From Pantoea dispersa (lineage in GTDB: Bacteria; Pseudomonadota; Gammaproteobacteria; Enterobacterales; Enterobacteriaceae): 64,000 nucleotides of DNA. A program made the position numbers and the translations under genes. How positions within the stretch are numbered: the stretch's first letter is position 1; each line of letters starts with the position of its first letter. Positions 35,392-45,478 of the stretch are shown here, piece after piece. The stretch covers positions 1 through 64,000 of the forward strand of contig NZ_SCKT01000009.1 in the NCBI RefSeq assembly GCF_014155765.1, in the 5' to 3' direction. A model generated the notes under the pieces. The model searched no databases. It saw only the letters and a program-made list of their open reading frames with translations, and had not been told where the DNA came from.

Positions 35392-37311
35392 GTGGAGAAG
35401 TGGCGTAACTGGATGATAGGGATCTGTCTGGTCAGCACGGCCGGCAGCGTGTGGGCCGATTCGCTGGATCAGCAACGACAGCGCTATGCGCAGATCAAAC
35501 AGGCCTGGGACAACAAACAGATGGACCAGGTTGAGCAGCTGATGCCAACGCTGCAGGATTATCCGCTCTATCCGTACCTGCAGTACCGCCTGCTGGCGCA
35601 GGATCTCGATCAGGAGACCGGGCTGGCGGTGAAAAACTTTATTCAGCAGTATCCGACGCTGCCGCCGGCGCGTTCGCTGCAGACGCGCTTTGTTAACGTG
35701 CTGGCGCACCGCCAGGACTGGCCGGGCGTGCTCAGCTTCAGCCCGGATAAGCCAAAGCCGGTGCAGGCGCGCTGTAACTGGTACTACGCCAAATGGGCGA
35801 CCGGTCAGCAGCAGGCGGCGTTTGACGGGGCCAAAGCCATCTGGCTGCGCGGCACAGCGTTACCGAACGACTGCGACAAGCTGTTCTCGGTGTGGCAGGC
35901 GTCAGGGCAGCTGTCGCCGATCACCATCCTCGAACGCATCCGCCTGGCGATGAAAGCCGGCAACGACAGCCTGGTTAATTACCTGGCGAAAATGCTGCCG
36001 GCGGATTATCAAACCACCGCCAGCGCGCTGATTGCGCTACAGCAAAATCCCCAGACCGTCACCACTTTTGCCAGCACCCTCGGCCCGACCGATTTTACCC
36101 GCATGGCCACCAGCTACGCCTTTGCCCGCGTGGCGCGTCAGGATATGGACAACGCGCGCATGATGATCCCGCAGCTGGTTCAGGCGCAGAAGATGAGTCC
36201 GGCGGAAGAGCAGGATCTGAAAGAGACGGTGGTGTGGCGCATGATGGGTGCCGATCTCACCTCGGAGCAGGCGCGCTGGCGCGATGCGGTGGTGATGAAC
36301 AGCGAATCCACCGCGCTGATTGAGCGGCGCGTGCGGCTGGCGCTGAGTGAAAACGACCGTCGCGGCCTGAACACCTGGATTGCCCGGCTGCCGGTGGAAG
36401 CCAAAGAGAAAGATGAGTGGCAGTACTGGCAGGCCGATTTACTGATGGCGCAGGGGCGCAAAGAGGAAGCGGATGAGATTCTGCGTAAGCTGATGCAGCA
36501 GCGCGGCTTCTATCCGATGGTGGCGGCACAGCGGCTGGGCGTCGAGTATCCGCTGCAGGTGGATCAGGCCCCGGCGGCGGACAATAGCGTGGTGCAGGGG
36601 CCGGAGATGGCGCGCGTGCGCGAGCTGATGTACTGGGGGCTGGATAACCTGGCGCGCAGCGAGTGGGCCAACCTGATCAGCAGCAAAACTCATACCCAGC
36701 AGCAGATGCTGGCGCGCTACGCCAATGAACAGGACTGGTGGGATCTCAGCGTGCAGGCCACCATCACCGCGAAAATGTGGGACAGCCTGAAAGAGCGTTT
36801 CCCGCTGGCGTGGCGCAATCTGTATCAGCAATACACCAGCGATAAAGGCATCACGCCAAGCTACGCCATGGCGATTTCCCGCCAGGAGAGCGCGTGGAAC
36901 CCGAAAGCGCGCTCACCGGTTGGCGCCAGTGGCCTGATGCAGGTGATGCCGGGCACCGCCAGCCATACCGTGAAGATGTACAACATTCCGGGCTACGTTA
37001 ACAGCAGCCAGCTGCTCGATCCGCAGACCAATATTCAGATTGGTACGCAGTATCTGGAGTATGTCTATCAGCAGTTTGGTCAGAACCGCATCTTCTCTTC
37101 TGCCGCCTATAATGCCGGCCCGGGGCGGGTGCGCAGCTGGCTGAATATCAGCGGCGGCAAACTGGATGCGGTGGCGTTTATCGAAACCATTCCCTTCTCG
37201 GAAACCCGCGGCTACGTGAAAAACGTGCTGGCCTACGATGCCTATTACCGCTACTTCATGGGCAAGCCGGATAAGATTCTCGCCGACGGCGAGTGGAATC
37301 GCCGTTACTGA
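35392..37311 (+). CDS. slt: Soluble lytic murein transglycosylase Slt
   Basis: Periplasmic enzyme that cleaves glycan strands to 1,6-anhydromuropeptides. I choose the GTG at 35392: AGGAG lies about 6 bases before it, and it gives a normal signal peptide ([15 protein letters not shown] then DSLDQQ), 639 residues against 645 in E. coli. A long helical superhelix (U/L domains) is followed by the C-terminal catalytic domain with [11 protein letters not shown], catalytic Glu about 499, and [11 protein letters not shown]. trpR follows, as in E. coli. Confidence 0.95.
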   Translation: MEKWRNWMIGICLVSTAGSVWADSLDQQRQRYAQIKQAWDNKQMDQVEQLMPTLQDYPLYPYLQYRLLAQDLDQETGLAVKNFIQQYPTLPPARSLQTRFVNVLAHRQDWPGVLSFSPDKPKPVQARCNWYYAKWATGQQQAAFDGAKAIWLRGTALPNDCDKLFSVWQASGQLSPITILERIRLAMKAGNDSLVNYLAKMLPADYQTTASALIALQQNPQTVTTFASTLGPTDFTRMATSYAFARVARQDMDNARMMIPQLVQAQKMSPAEEQDLKETVVWRMMGADLTSEQARWRDAVVMNSESTALIERRVRLALSENDRRGLNTWIARLPVEAKEKDEWQYWQADLLMAQGRKEEADEILRKLMQQRGFYPMVAAQRLGVEYPLQVDQAPAADNSVVQGPEMARVRELMYWGLDNLARSEWANLISSKTHTQQQMLARYANEQDWWDLSVQATITAKMWDSLKERFPLAWRNLYQQYTSDKGITPSYAMAISRQESAWNPKARSPVGASGLMQVMPGTASHTVKMYNIPGYVNSSQLLDPQTNIQIGTQYLEYVYQQFGQNRIFSSAAYNAGPGRVRSWLNISGGKLDAVAFIETIPFSETRGYVKNVLAYDAYYRYFMGKPDKILADGEWNRRY

Positions 37312-37320
37312 CTGTGTTAT

Positions 37321-37350
37321 GCTTCCGTACTCGTTAATGAGTACGGAAGC
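37321..37350. promoter_or_regulatory. Trp operator and perfect 30-bp palindrome ahead of trpR
   Basis: CGTACTCGTTAATGAGTACG resembles trp operators (GTACT-x-GTTAA-x-x-AGTAC), so TrpR probably represses its own gene. The arms are 12 bases with 6 between (GCTTCCGTACTC / GAGTACGGAAGC). The right arm carries GGAAG, the likely ribosome site of trpR, so the mRNA hairpin could also hide it. Confidence 0.8.
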
Positions 37351-37354
37351 CTTC

Positions 37355-37663
37355 ATGAGCCAACCCCTTTCCCCGCAGCCGGTTGAAGACAACTGGCTGC
37401 GTTTCATCGACCTGATGCACAACGCGTTTTCCGATGACGTAGCGCTGCCCTTGCTGCAGCTGATGATGACGCCGGATGAGCGCGAAGCCTTAGGCACGCG
37501 CCTGCGCATTATCGAAGCGTTGATCAACGGTGATATCAGTCAGCGCGAGCTGAAAAACGAATTGGGCGTCGGGATTGCCACCATCACCCGTGGATCCAAC
37601 AGCCTGAAAGAGGCGCCGCCCGAGCTCAAACGCTGGCTGGAAGCGCGCCTCGGGCGCAGCTGA
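37355..37663 (+). CDS. trpR: Trp operon repressor
   Basis: A tryptophan-responsive repressor of about 102 residues. ATG at 37355 sits 5 bases after the operator palindrome; the longer upstream frame overlaps slt. The family core is clear: [17 protein letters not shown], then the helix-turn-helix [19 protein letters not shown]. Slightly shorter N-terminus than E. coli TrpR (108). Its stop abuts that of the convergent yjjX. Confidence 0.94.
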   Translation: MSQPLSPQPVEDNWLRFIDLMHNAFSDDVALPLLQLMMTPDEREALGTRLRIIEALINGDISQRELKNELGVGIATITRGSNSLKEAPPELKRWLEARLGRS

Positions 37664-38182
37664 TTACTGCTGATACAGCGGGTGAGTGAACGGACAGAGC
37701 GCCAGAATCAGGGCCTGATGATAGACGCTGGAGCGGCTCAGCAGGCCGTGGGTGAAGGCGCCAATCGCACCGCCCTTGTGTTTGATATTCTCCACGCCGG
37801 TTAAGCGCGCCATTTCGTCACCGAGCTCATGCCCGGCAGCCAGACCGGCCATCACCACCGGCGGCAGCGTAAAGCTGGCAGAGCGGGATTCACCGCGCTG
37901 CTGCGCATTCTCCACCACCATCCAGGCAAAGGCGCAGTCGCCTTCGATGCCCGCTTCAATCGCCACCCAGTAATCCGCCTGTGGCCGCACATGACGCGCG
38001 TTCGCCACGCGCTGGCGTGCGCCAGTTCGCGTTTCGGCATCGCTTAAGGGCTGCGCGGCGACGCCGCTCTCGACCTCGACCCCTTCAATATGGCAGGATC
38101 CTTCGCCGAAAACGTCGTTGAACGCCTGAGCAATTGCGCGGATTTTTGCCGGATTGATGGTGGCTGCGACAACATGGTACAT
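37664..38182 (-). CDS. yjjX: Inosine/xanthosine triphosphatase
   Basis: House-cleaning nucleotidase that removes ITP and XTP. 172 residues with the YjjX pattern: [17 protein letters not shown] at the start, [16 protein letters not shown], and [11 protein letters not shown] in the middle. Convergent with trpR with no spacer, divergent from gpmB across 51 bases, both as in E. coli. Confidence 0.93.
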   Translation of the reverse strand: MYHVVAATINPAKIRAIAQAFNDVFGEGSCHIEGVEVESGVAAQPLSDAETRTGARQRVANARHVRPQADYWVAIEAGIEGDCAFAWMVVENAQQRGESRSASFTLPPVVMAGLAAGHELGDEMARLTGVENIKHKGGAIGAFTHGLLSRSSVYHQALILALCPFTHPLYQQ

Positions 38183-38233
38183 AATTACCTGAACCCTCGA
38201 GACAAATTTGTCGCAGTATAACGGAAATTAAGC

Positions 38234-38881
38234 ATGTTACAGGTCTATCTTGTTCGTCACGGTGAAACGGTTTGGAATGCGGCCCGACGCATTCAGGGGC
38301 AGTCCGACAGTCCGCTGACGGATAAAGGTGAGCAGCAGGCGCATCAGGTGGGCGAGCGCGTGAAATCGCTGGGTATTACTCACGTGATTGCCAGCGATTT
38401 AGGACGTACCCGGCGCACCGCGGAGATTATCGCTGATGCCTGCGGTTGTACGGTGACGCTGGATGCCCGCCTGCGCGAGCTCAATATGGGCTGTCTGGAG
38501 CAGCGTCCGCTCGACGGCCTGACGGCGGAAGAGGAGAGCTGGCGTAAAGCGCTGGTGGATGGCACCGAAGGCGGCCGGATTCCGGGTGGTGAGTCGATGG
38601 AAGAGATGGCGACGCGCATGCATGACGCGCTCAATGCCTGTCTCGATCTGCCGGCGGGTAGCCGCCCGCTGCTGGTGAGCCACGGCATGGCGCTGGGTGT
38701 GCTGGTGAGTACCATTCTGGGGCTGCCGGCCCATGCGGAGCGCCGTTTGCGTCTGCGTAACTGCTCGATTTCGCGCGTTGATCATCAGCAAAGCGCGTGG
38801 CTCGCCGCCGGCTGGGTGGTCGAGACGGCCGGCGATGTGTCGCATCTGGATGCCCCGGCGCTGGATGAGCTGCAGCGTTAA
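38234..38881 (+). CDS. gpmB: Histidine phosphatase family protein GpmB
   Basis: 215 residues with the RHGET phosphohistidine motif (R8-H9-G10), the second catalytic region LRELNMGCLEQRP, and SHGMALG near residue 150. Similar to E. coli GpmB (ytjC), annotated as a phosphoglycerate mutase but probably a phosphatase of other substrates. Located between yjjX and robA, as in E. coli. Confidence 0.92.
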   Translation: MLQVYLVRHGETVWNAARRIQGQSDSPLTDKGEQQAHQVGERVKSLGITHVIASDLGRTRRTAEIIADACGCTVTLDARLRELNMGCLEQRPLDGLTAEEESWRKALVDGTEGGRIPGGESMEEMATRMHDALNACLDLPAGSRPLLVSHGMALGVLVSTILGLPAHAERRLRLRNCSISRVDHQQSAWLAAGWVVETAGDVSHLDAPALDELQR

Positions 38882-38908
38882 GCGCGGTAGCGCATGGCGC
38901 AGAATGAC

Positions 38909-39032
38909 TGCGTATCGGTGCGTATCAATGATCGCGTATCGGTGCGCATGAATGCGCACCCTACGGGAGCACGGTCAGTACGCATCGGCGACAAACGGTG
39001 ATGCTTCTGTAGGGTCGCCATTCATGGCGACC
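38909..39032. repeat. Short palindromic repeats near gpmB/robA
   Basis: Two 20-bp palindromes, GGTGCGCATGAATGCGCACC (38941-38960) and GGTCGCCATTCATGGCGACC (39013-39032), each beside CCTAC/GTAGG. A 23-base word CGTATCGGTGCGTATCAATG also repeats in part at 38909 and 38934. A further member is at 56086. They could form a hairpin terminating robA on the minus strand or gpmB. Confidence 0.8.
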
Positions 39033-39046
39033 ATCGACAACGCCCG

Positions 39047-39922
39047 TTACTGCTGCGGACGAATCGGAATCAGATATTCGCAGCGAATCTCCATTGGCGG
39101 CTCGCTGCGCTTCTTGCCACCGTGCGTATAGAAACGCTCAATATCCTGGCCCTGACGGCGCACCAGGCCGAGGGTCGGCATACAGGTGCCGTACAGCAGC
39201 AGAATAAACTCCTGCAGCGCAGTGCGCGGTCCCTGATAGCTGAACTGCACATAATCCCCGGCTTCCAGAATCACGCTCTGGTTTGACTGCATGCTCAGCG
39301 CCTGCTGGTCGGCCGGCACCGCCGTGGTGTACAGAATCTCCTGCTCATCATCCTTCTCATGGCTGGCGCGTACCTGATGCAGGCCATACAGCACCGGTGG
39401 CACGGTATCGGTCTCCAGCAGGAACTGCTTCCAGAAGTGGATGCGCATCTCGTCGCGGTAGCTGGAGATCTGCTCCAGCGTACAGGTATAGCTTTGCGTT
39501 TGCCCCACCAGCACCGTTTCCGGCAGCGTGACGAACTGCGCTTGCGGCATCGGGTAATCATCGAGGCGAATCGGCGGGCGAATGCCGTACGAATTCCACT
39601 CCGACGAGCGGCGATACCACGCAGGTGTCTGATTGAACTGCTTTTTAAACGCGCGGGTAAAGGTTTGCTGCGAATCGAAGCGATACTGCAGCGCAATGTC
39701 GAGGATCGGCCGGCTGGTGAGACGCAGCGCGACGGCGGCCTTGGACAGCCGGCGGGCGCGGATATACGCGCCGATGGCGTGGCCAGTAACTTCCTTGAAC
39801 ATTCGCTGCAGGTGCCACTTGGAATAGCCCGCTTTTAGCGCAACGTTATCGAGCGAAAGGGGTTGATCCAGATGGCTTTCCAGCCAGACAAGCAAATCGC
39901 GAATGATACCGGCTTGGTCCAT
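39047..39922 (-). CDS. robA: Rob-family AraC-type transcriptional activator
   Basis: 291 residues: N-terminal AraC double helix-turn-helix (SLDNVALKAGYSKWHLQRMF, ILDIALQYRFDSQQTFTRAF) and a C-terminal GyrI-like ligand domain. It matches E. coli Rob, which activates the mar/sox/rob stress regulon and binds near oriC. Same neighbours as in E. coli (gpmB and creA). Confidence 0.94.
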   Translation of the reverse strand: MDQAGIIRDLLVWLESHLDQPLSLDNVALKAGYSKWHLQRMFKEVTGHAIGAYIRARRLSKAAVALRLTSRPILDIALQYRFDSQQTFTRAFKKQFNQTPAWYRRSSEWNSYGIRPPIRLDDYPMPQAQFVTLPETVLVGQTQSYTCTLEQISSYRDEMRIHFWKQFLLETDTVPPVLYGLHQVRASHEKDDEQEILYTTAVPADQQALSMQSNQSVILEAGDYVQFSYQGPRTALQEFILLLYGTCMPTLGLVRRQGQDIERFYTHGGKKRSEPPMEIRCEYLIPIRPQQ

Positions 39923-40115
39923 AAAACATCCTCATAACTCTCTGGTGGCGCAACGATGAAGTCACCGAATAGTAGCACGAATTGCACAACGGCGCGGGGG
40001 TGGTTTGCCAGTTAACTGTGCTACATCAATGCGGGTTGAAACCCGTTAGGTTTGGTTCTCGGTTCGATTAACAGTACATTACATTCACATCTATTCCGTT
40101 TGCAATGGTAACTCA

Positions 40116-40589
40116 ATGACAATAGCTCGCAATCTTATAGTCACGCTGGCAACATTTATGTTGAGTCAGAGCGTGCTGGCCGAGGAGATCGGCTCCGTTG
40201 ACACCGTATTCAAGATGTTTGGCCCCGATCATAAGATCGTGGTGGAAGCTTTCGACGACCCCGACGTTAAAAATGTAACCTGTTATATCAGCCGGGCAAA
40301 AACCGGCGGTATTAAGGGCGGACTGGGTCTGGCGGAAGATACTTCCGACGCGGCCATCTCCTGTCAGCAGGTGGGACCGATAGAGCTTAGCGATAAAATC
40401 GCGCAGGGCAAGGCGCAGGGTGAAGTGGTGTTCCGCAAACGCACTTCGCTGGTGTTTAAAAAGCTGCAGGTGGTGCGCTTCTTTGACCAGAAACGTCATG
40501 CGCTGGTGTACCTGAGCTATTCGGATAAAGTGGTCGATGGCTCACCGAAAAATGCGCTGAGCGCGGTGCCGATTATGCCGTGGCACTGA
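40116..40589 (+). CDS. creA: CreA family periplasmic protein
   Basis: 157 residues with a signal peptide ([12 protein letters not shown] then [11 protein letters not shown]) and the CreA pattern [21 protein letters not shown]. The paired Cys are conserved. Function is unknown. In E. coli it leads creABCD, but here arcA follows directly, so the creBC two-component system is absent from this place. Confidence 0.92.
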   Translation: MTIARNLIVTLATFMLSQSVLAEEIGSVDTVFKMFGPDHKIVVEAFDDPDVKNVTCYISRAKTGGIKGGLGLAEDTSDAAISCQQVGPIELSDKIAQGKAQGEVVFRKRTSLVFKKLQVVRFFDQKRHALVYLSYSDKVVDGSPKNALSAVPIMPWH

Positions 40590-40595
40590 GTCGAT

Positions 40596-40623
40596 AAAAA
40601 AACGCCCTGACGGGCGTTTTTTT
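40596..40623. terminator. Bidirectional terminator between creA and arcA
   Basis: AAAAAAACGCCC-TGA-GGGCGTTTTTTT-type hairpin with A and T runs on the two sides, between convergent genes. Confidence 0.9.
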
Positions 40624-40639
40624 GTTTCGCGACGGACGC

Positions 40640-41356
40640 TTAATCCTGCAGCTCGCCGCAGAAGCGGTAGCCTTCGCCGTGGATAGTGGCGATGATTTCC
40701 GGCGTGTCCGGCGTCGACTCAAAGTGTTTGCGGATGCGGCGAATGGTGACATCCACCGTGCGGTCATGCGGCTTCAGCTCGCGACCGGTCATCTTCTTCA
40801 GCAGGTCAGCACGCGTCTGGATTTTGCCTGGGTTTTCACAGAAGTGCAGCATGGCGCGGAACTCACTGCGCGGCAGCTTGTACTGATCGCCGTTCGGGCT
40901 GATCAGCGAGCGGCTGTTAATATCCAGTTCCCAGCCGTTGAAGCGATAGCTCTCGACCTGACGGCGCTCTTCGCTCGGCATCGCCAGATTCATGGTACGC
41001 GACAGCAGGTTGCGCGCACGAATCGTCAGCTCACGCGGATTGAACGGCTTGGTGATGTAGTCGTCGGCACCGATCTCCAGACCGAGGATTTTATCCACTT
41101 CGTTATCACGGCCGGTGAGGAACATCAGGGCGACGTTAGCCTGTTCGCGCAGTTCACGCGCCAGCAGTAAACCGTTTTTGCCCGGCAGGTTGATATCCAT
41201 AATCACCAGATTGACGTCGTTATCGGTCAAAACCTGATGCATCTCGGCGCCGTCGGTGGCTTCATAGACCACGTAACCTTCGGCCTCAAAAATACTTTTG
41301 AGGGTGTTACGCGTGACCAGTTCGTCTTCAACGATAAGAATGTGCGGGGTCTGCAT
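40640..41356 (-). CDS. arcA: Two-component response regulator ArcA
   Basis: Redox response regulator that represses aerobic metabolism when phosphorylated by ArcB. 238 residues: receiver domain with phosphoacceptor Asp54 (VIMDINLPG) and conserved DE near 11-12, then an OmpR-type winged helix ([12 protein letters not shown] near the end). It is preceded by a long untranslated region with an FNR-like site. Confidence 0.97.
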   Translation of the reverse strand: MQTPHILIVEDELVTRNTLKSIFEAEGYVVYEATDGAEMHQVLTDNDVNLVIMDINLPGKNGLLLARELREQANVALMFLTGRDNEVDKILGLEIGADDYITKPFNPRELTIRARNLLSRTMNLAMPSEERRQVESYRFNGWELDINSRSLISPNGDQYKLPRSEFRAMLHFCENPGKIQTRADLLKKMTGRELKPHDRTVDVTIRRIRKHFESTPDTPEIIATIHGEGYRFCGELQD

Positions 41357-41965
41357 GTTTCGCTACCTAAAATTTGCCAACAAATCGAAAACAGGGCGTA
41401 CGGCGGTTGCCATAACTGTTCCACTGAACAGTGGGCCGTTCGCAACCGGTGTACGAAATGATCTTCGGAATACACCATCCATCTACGTCAACTTCAGTGT
41501 TAGCTCAGCCAGTCAGGATGAATATTTGCGTGCCCCGTGGGTATCGGACTGGCGCTTATCCTAACCGTATTAACAGCAACCTAACAGCACCAACAACAAC
41601 CGATAAGCATAAAAACAACGCTTCGTTGACTTATATCAAATGCAAGTGTAGCACGTTAACACTTTTATGAAAAACTTCTACTGGAATGCCAGCTTAGCTC
41701 ACAAAAAGCAGCATTTTCGCTACATTTCAGCTGCATCAGCGCAAAAGTAAAACCTGCAGGTAATAACTTTTCAATTGCATGAAAAATAATGTTTTAATAT
41801 GGGTTTGGCGCATAAATTTTGCTTATTACGCATAATTGCGCCTGCCCGGCACTTTTGCCCTGTTTTAACATCCTTAACATCTTATTTTCTCATGCCCGTG
41901 CGGTTGGTATTTTGTCGCCTGCATGCCAACATAGGTCGGGTTATTAACCGTTCGATGGAAAAATC
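41357..41965. other. 609-bp gene-free region between arcA and yjtD
   Basis: AT-rich, with no convincing coding frame on either strand; the yjjY gene found here in E. coli is not recognisable. It probably holds the long arcA leader and promoters (minus strand) and the yjtD promoter (plus strand). The only specific site I see is the FNR-like box at 41626. Confidence 0.7.
41626..41639 (-). promoter_or_regulatory. FNR-like site upstream of arcA
   Basis: TTGACTTATATCAA fits the FNR/CRP-like consensus TTGAT-N4-ATCAA at 9 of 10 positions. It lies 270 bp upstream of the arcA start; E. coli arcA also has an FNR-activated distal promoter. Binding is inferred. Confidence 0.6.
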
Positions 41966-42685
41966 ATGCATTTCCCCCTGATCCTTGTCTCACCCGCTCG
42001 CCCGGAGAATATCGGCGCGGCCGCCCGCGCCATGAAAACCATGGGATTTAGCGAGTTGCGTATTGTCGCCAGTGACGCCTGGCAGGATCCGGCCGCGCGG
42101 CGTGTGGCCCACGGCGCCGGTGAGATTCTCGACCACGTGCAAACCTATGACACGCTGAGCGCCGCGCTGGCGGATGTCGATTTTTCCGTGGCCACGACCG
42201 CCCGCAGCCGGGCGAAGTTTCGCTATTACGCCACGCCGGCGCAGGTCGAAACCATCCTGCAGGAGAAGCGTCAGTGGCTGAATCGCATCGCGCTGGTGTT
42301 TGGCCGTGAAGACAGTGGGCTGACTAATGAGGAGCTGGAACAGGTCGATCTGCTGACCGGCATTCCGATGGCGCAGGACTATCCTTCACTGAATCTCGGC
42401 CAGGCGGTGATGGTGTACTGCTATCAGCTGTCGGCGCTGCACCAGGTGGCAGCCGCGCCGGTTGAGGCGGCTAACGCGCAGCAGCTGCAGGCGCTGCGTC
42501 AGCGCTTTCATCAGCTGCTGGTGACGCTGGAAGTCAGCAATGATGCCAAGCTGGCAGACTGGATCGATCAGCGCATCGGTCTGCTTGAGCAGCGCGACAG
42601 CGCCATGCTGCACCGTTTGCTGCACGACGTAGAAAAAAAACTTATAGATAATTGCTCGGGAAAACCGGCTCCGGACAGTGAGTGA
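41966..42685 (+). CDS. yjtD: SpoU-family (SPOUT) RNA methyltransferase YjtD/LasT
   Basis: 239 residues with SPOUT/TrmH-type motifs: LILVSPARPENIGAAARAMK at the start, RIALVFGREDSGLTNEEL and DYPSLNLGQAVMVYCYQL toward the middle. Homologous to E. coli YjtD (LasT), a predicted tRNA/rRNA 2'-O-methyltransferase of unproven target. It precedes the thr operon, as in E. coli. Confidence 0.9.
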   Translation: MHFPLILVSPARPENIGAAARAMKTMGFSELRIVASDAWQDPAARRVAHGAGEILDHVQTYDTLSAALADVDFSVATTARSRAKFRYYATPAQVETILQEKRQWLNRIALVFGREDSGLTNEELEQVDLLTGIPMAQDYPSLNLGQAVMVYCYQLSALHQVAAAPVEAANAQQLQALRQRFHQLLVTLEVSNDAKLADWIDQRIGLLEQRDSAMLHRLLHDVEKKLIDNCSGKPAPDSE

Positions 42686-42783
42686 TCGGGCGTCTGTGAC
42701 GCTGCCTGAACGATCGCAATCCGATTCGGCGTCTGCGGCGCAGCACTGCGCAGCAGCACCATTCGGGTGCAAAGACAAATTCG

Positions 42784-42812
42784 TTGACTTAACGTGCGCT
42801 TTGCTTTACTTC
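42784..42812 (+). promoter_or_regulatory. Probable thr operon promoter
   Basis: A TTGACT -35 box (42784-42789) with a TTACTT/TACTTC -10-like box at 16-17 bases, about 45 bases before thrL. The -10 match is weak, but the position is right. Confidence 0.45.
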
Positions 42813-42856
42813 TGGAAGGCAGACGGACAAGACAAAGACAGACAGAAAAAATCTCA

Positions 42857-42928
42857 ATGCGTAACCACAGCCTGAACACCACCATTATTATTACCACCAC
42901 CATTACCACAGGTAACGGTGCGGGCTGA
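42857..42928 (+). CDS. thrL: thr operon leader peptide
   Basis: A 23-residue peptide, [20 protein letters not shown] then GAG and stop, with 7 Thr and 4 Ile. Ribosome stalling on these codons when charged Thr- or Ile-tRNA is short would stop the attenuator from forming. Followed by the attenuator hairpin and thrA. Confidence 0.93.
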   Translation: MRNHSLNTTIIITTTITTGNGAG

Positions 42929-42953
42929 CGCATACAGGAAAAACAAAAGAAAG

Positions 42954-42986
42954 AAGCCCGCACCTCAACAGTGCGGGCTTTTTTTT
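42954..42986 (+). terminator. thr attenuator
   Basis: Hairpin AGCCCGCAC-CTCAACA-GTGCGGGCT followed by a T run, 26 bases after the thrL stop and 28 before thrA. This is the classical position of the threonine-operon attenuator. Confidence 0.93.
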
Positions 42987-43013
42987 CGGCAAAAATTCAG
43001 GAGAGCTTCAATC

Positions 43014-45476
43014 ATGCGAGTGCTGAAATTCGGCGGAACCTCGGTAGCCAATGCGGAACGTTTTCTCCGCGTGGCAGATATTCTGGAAAGCAATGCGCAA
43101 CAGGGACAGGTTGCCACCGTGCTCTCTGCGCCAGCGAAAATCACCAATCATCTGGTAGCGATGATTGAGAAAACCATCAGCGGCCAGGATGCGCTGCCGA
43201 ATATCAGCGATGCCGAACGCATTTTTGCCGAACTGCTGCAGGGGCTGGCCGATGCTCAGCCAGGTTTCGATTACGATGGCCTGAAAACCCGCGTTGAGCT
43301 GGAGTTTGCCCAGCTGAAACAGGTGCTGCACGGCATCAGCCTGCTGGGGCAGTGCCCGGATGCCGTCAACGCCGCCATTATCTGTCGCGGTGAGAAGCTG
43401 TCGATTGCCATCATGGAAGCGCTGCTGCAGGCGCGCGGCCACAAAGTGACGGTGATCGATCCGGTCGAGAAACTGCTGGCGGTGGGCCACTATCTTGAAT
43501 CGACCGTGGATATCGCCGAATCCACCCGGCGTATCGCGGCCAGCCAGATCCCGACCGACCACATGATCCTGATGGCGGGCTTCACCGCCGGCAATGAGAA
43601 GGGCGAGCTGGTGGTGCTGGGGCGTAATGGCTCCGACTACTCGGCGGCCGTGCTGGCGGCGTGTCTGCGCGCGGACTGCTGTGAAATCTGGACCGATGTC
43701 GATGGCGTTTACACCTGCGATCCGCGTCAGGTACCGGATGCGCGTCTGCTGAAGTCGATGTCCTATCAGGAGGCGATGGAGCTCTCCTACTTTGGTGCCA
43801 AAGTGCTGCACCCGCGCACCATCGCGCCGATTGCTCAGTTCCAGATTCCGTGCTTAATCAAAAATACCGCCAATCCTCAGGCGCCAGGTACCCTGATTGG
43901 CGGCGAAGGCGAAGTGGATGAGAACCCGGTAAAAGGCATCACCAATCTGAATAACATGGCGATGTTTAACGTCTCCGGTCCGGGCATGAAAGGGATGGTG
44001 GGCATGGCGGCGCGCGTGTTTGCCGCGATGTCGCGCACCGGCATTTCCGTGGTGCTGATTACCCAATCCTCTTCCGAATACAGCATCAGCTTCTGCGTGC
44101 CGCAGAGCGAGCAGGCGCGCGCGCGTCGCGTACTGGAAGAGGAATTCTACCTCGAACTGAAAGATGGCCTGCTCGATCCGCTCGACGTGCTGGAGCAGCT
44201 GGCGGTGATTTCGGTGGTGGGCGACGGCATGCGCACGCTGCGCGGCATCTCTGCTAAATTCTTCTCTGCGCTGGCACGCGCCAACATCAATATCGTGGCG
44301 ATTGCCCAGGGCTCCTCTGAGCGCTCCATTTCGGTCGTGGTCAGCAACGATGACGTCACCACCGGCGTGCGCGTGGTGCATCAGATGCTGTTCGCCACCG
44401 ATCAGGTGATCGAAGTGTTTGTGGTGGGCGTCGGCGGCGTCGGCGGCGCGCTGCTTGAGCAGCTGCACCGTCAGCAGGCGTGGCTGAAGGGCAAGCATAT
44501 CGATCTGCGCGTGTGCGGCATCGCCAATTCGCATGCGCTGCTGACCAACGTGCACGGCATCGACCTCAGCAACTGGAAGGCGGCGCTGGCGGAAGCCAAA
44601 GAGCCGTTTAACCTCGGCCGGCTGATTCGTCTGGTGAAAGAGTACCATCTGCTCAACCCGGTGATCGTCGACTGTACCTCCAGCCAGGCGGTGGCCGATC
44701 AGTACGCGGACTTCCTCGCCGAAGGTTTCCACGTGGTCACGCCGAATAAAAAGGCCAATACCTCGTCGTGGAATTACTACCAGCAGATGCGTGCGGCGGC
44801 GGCGAAATCGCGCCGTAAGTTCCTTTACGACACCAACGTCGGTGCCGGTCTGCCGGTGATTGAAAACCTGCAGAACCTGCTGAACGCCGGCGATGAGCTG
44901 ATCAAATTCTCCGGCATCCTGTCGGGCTCGCTGTCGTTTATCTTTGGCAAGCTGGATGAGGGCGTGACGCTGTCCGAAGCTACCCGCATGGCGCGCGAGC
45001 TGGGCTTTACCGAGCCGGATCCGCGTGACGATCTGTCCGGTACTGACGTGGCGCGTAAGCTGCTGATTCTGGCACGTGAGGCGGGTCATCAGCTGGAGCT
45101 GAGCGACATCGACATCGAACCGCTGCTGCCCGCCAGCCTGACGGACATCGCCGACGTCGATCAGTTTATGGCGCGGCTGCCGGAGCTGGACAACGCCTTT
45201 GCCGCGCGCGTTGCCAAAGCGCGTGATGAGGGTAAAGTGTTACGCTTCGTCGGCGCGATTGAAGAGGGCGGCGCCTGCAAAGTTAAAATCGATGCGGTGG
45301 ACGGCAACGATCCGCTGTACAAAGTGAAGAACGGCGAGAACGCCCTGGCGTTTTACAGCCGCTATTATCAGCCGATTCCGCTGGTTCTGCGCGGATATGG
45401 CGCGGGGAATGATGTCACCGCGGCGGGTGTGTTTGCCGATTTGCTGCGCACGCTGACGTGGAAGTTGGGAGTTTAA
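43014..45476 (+). CDS. thrA: Bifunctional aspartokinase I / homoserine dehydrogenase I
   Basis: First and third steps of threonine synthesis. 820 residues from the ATG at 43014 (preceded by AGGAGAG), the same length as E. coli ThrA. N-terminal kinase starts [21 protein letters not shown] regulatory domains lie in the middle ([17 protein letters not shown]); the dehydrogenase starts near [17 protein letters not shown] and has [19 protein letters not shown] near the end. Threonine feedback inhibition is expected from the family. thrB follows with overlap. Confidence 0.97.
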   Translation: MRVLKFGGTSVANAERFLRVADILESNAQQGQVATVLSAPAKITNHLVAMIEKTISGQDALPNISDAERIFAELLQGLADAQPGFDYDGLKTRVELEFAQLKQVLHGISLLGQCPDAVNAAIICRGEKLSIAIMEALLQARGHKVTVIDPVEKLLAVGHYLESTVDIAESTRRIAASQIPTDHMILMAGFTAGNEKGELVVLGRNGSDYSAAVLAACLRADCCEIWTDVDGVYTCDPRQVPDARLLKSMSYQEAMELSYFGAKVLHPRTIAPIAQFQIPCLIKNTANPQAPGTLIGGEGEVDENPVKGITNLNNMAMFNVSGPGMKGMVGMAARVFAAMSRTGISVVLITQSSSEYSISFCVPQSEQARARRVLEEEFYLELKDGLLDPLDVLEQLAVISVVGDGMRTLRGISAKFFSALARANINIVAIAQGSSERSISVVVSNDDVTTGVRVVHQMLFATDQVIEVFVVGVGGVGGALLEQLHRQQAWLKGKHIDLRVCGIANSHALLTNVHGIDLSNWKAALAEAKEPFNLGRLIRLVKEYHLLNPVIVDCTSSQAVADQYADFLAEGFHVVTPNKKANTSSWNYYQQMRAAAAKSRRKFLYDTNVGAGLPVIENLQNLLNAGDELIKFSGILSGSLSFIFGKLDEGVTLSEATRMARELGFTEPDPRDDLSGTDVARKLLILAREAGHQLELSDIDIEPLLPASLTDIADVDQFMARLPELDNAFAARVAKARDEGKVLRFVGAIEEGGACKVKIDAVDGNDPLYKVKNGENALAFYSRYYQPIPLVLRGYGAGNDVTAAGVFADLLRTLTWKLGV

Positions 45477-45478
45477 TG

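Noticed and set aside
35218-35709. Minus-strand frame across the atzF-slt gap
   Set aside because: Covers the sigma-54 control region and the antisense of slt; no protein similarity.
41298-41670. Small plus-strand frames upstream of arcA as a yjjY gene
   Set aside because: They do not resemble YjjY and have no ribosome site.
43854-45089. 411-codon minus-strand frame inside thrA
   Set aside because: Antisense shadow of a well-conserved gene, rich in His, Arg and Gln as expected from reverse reading.
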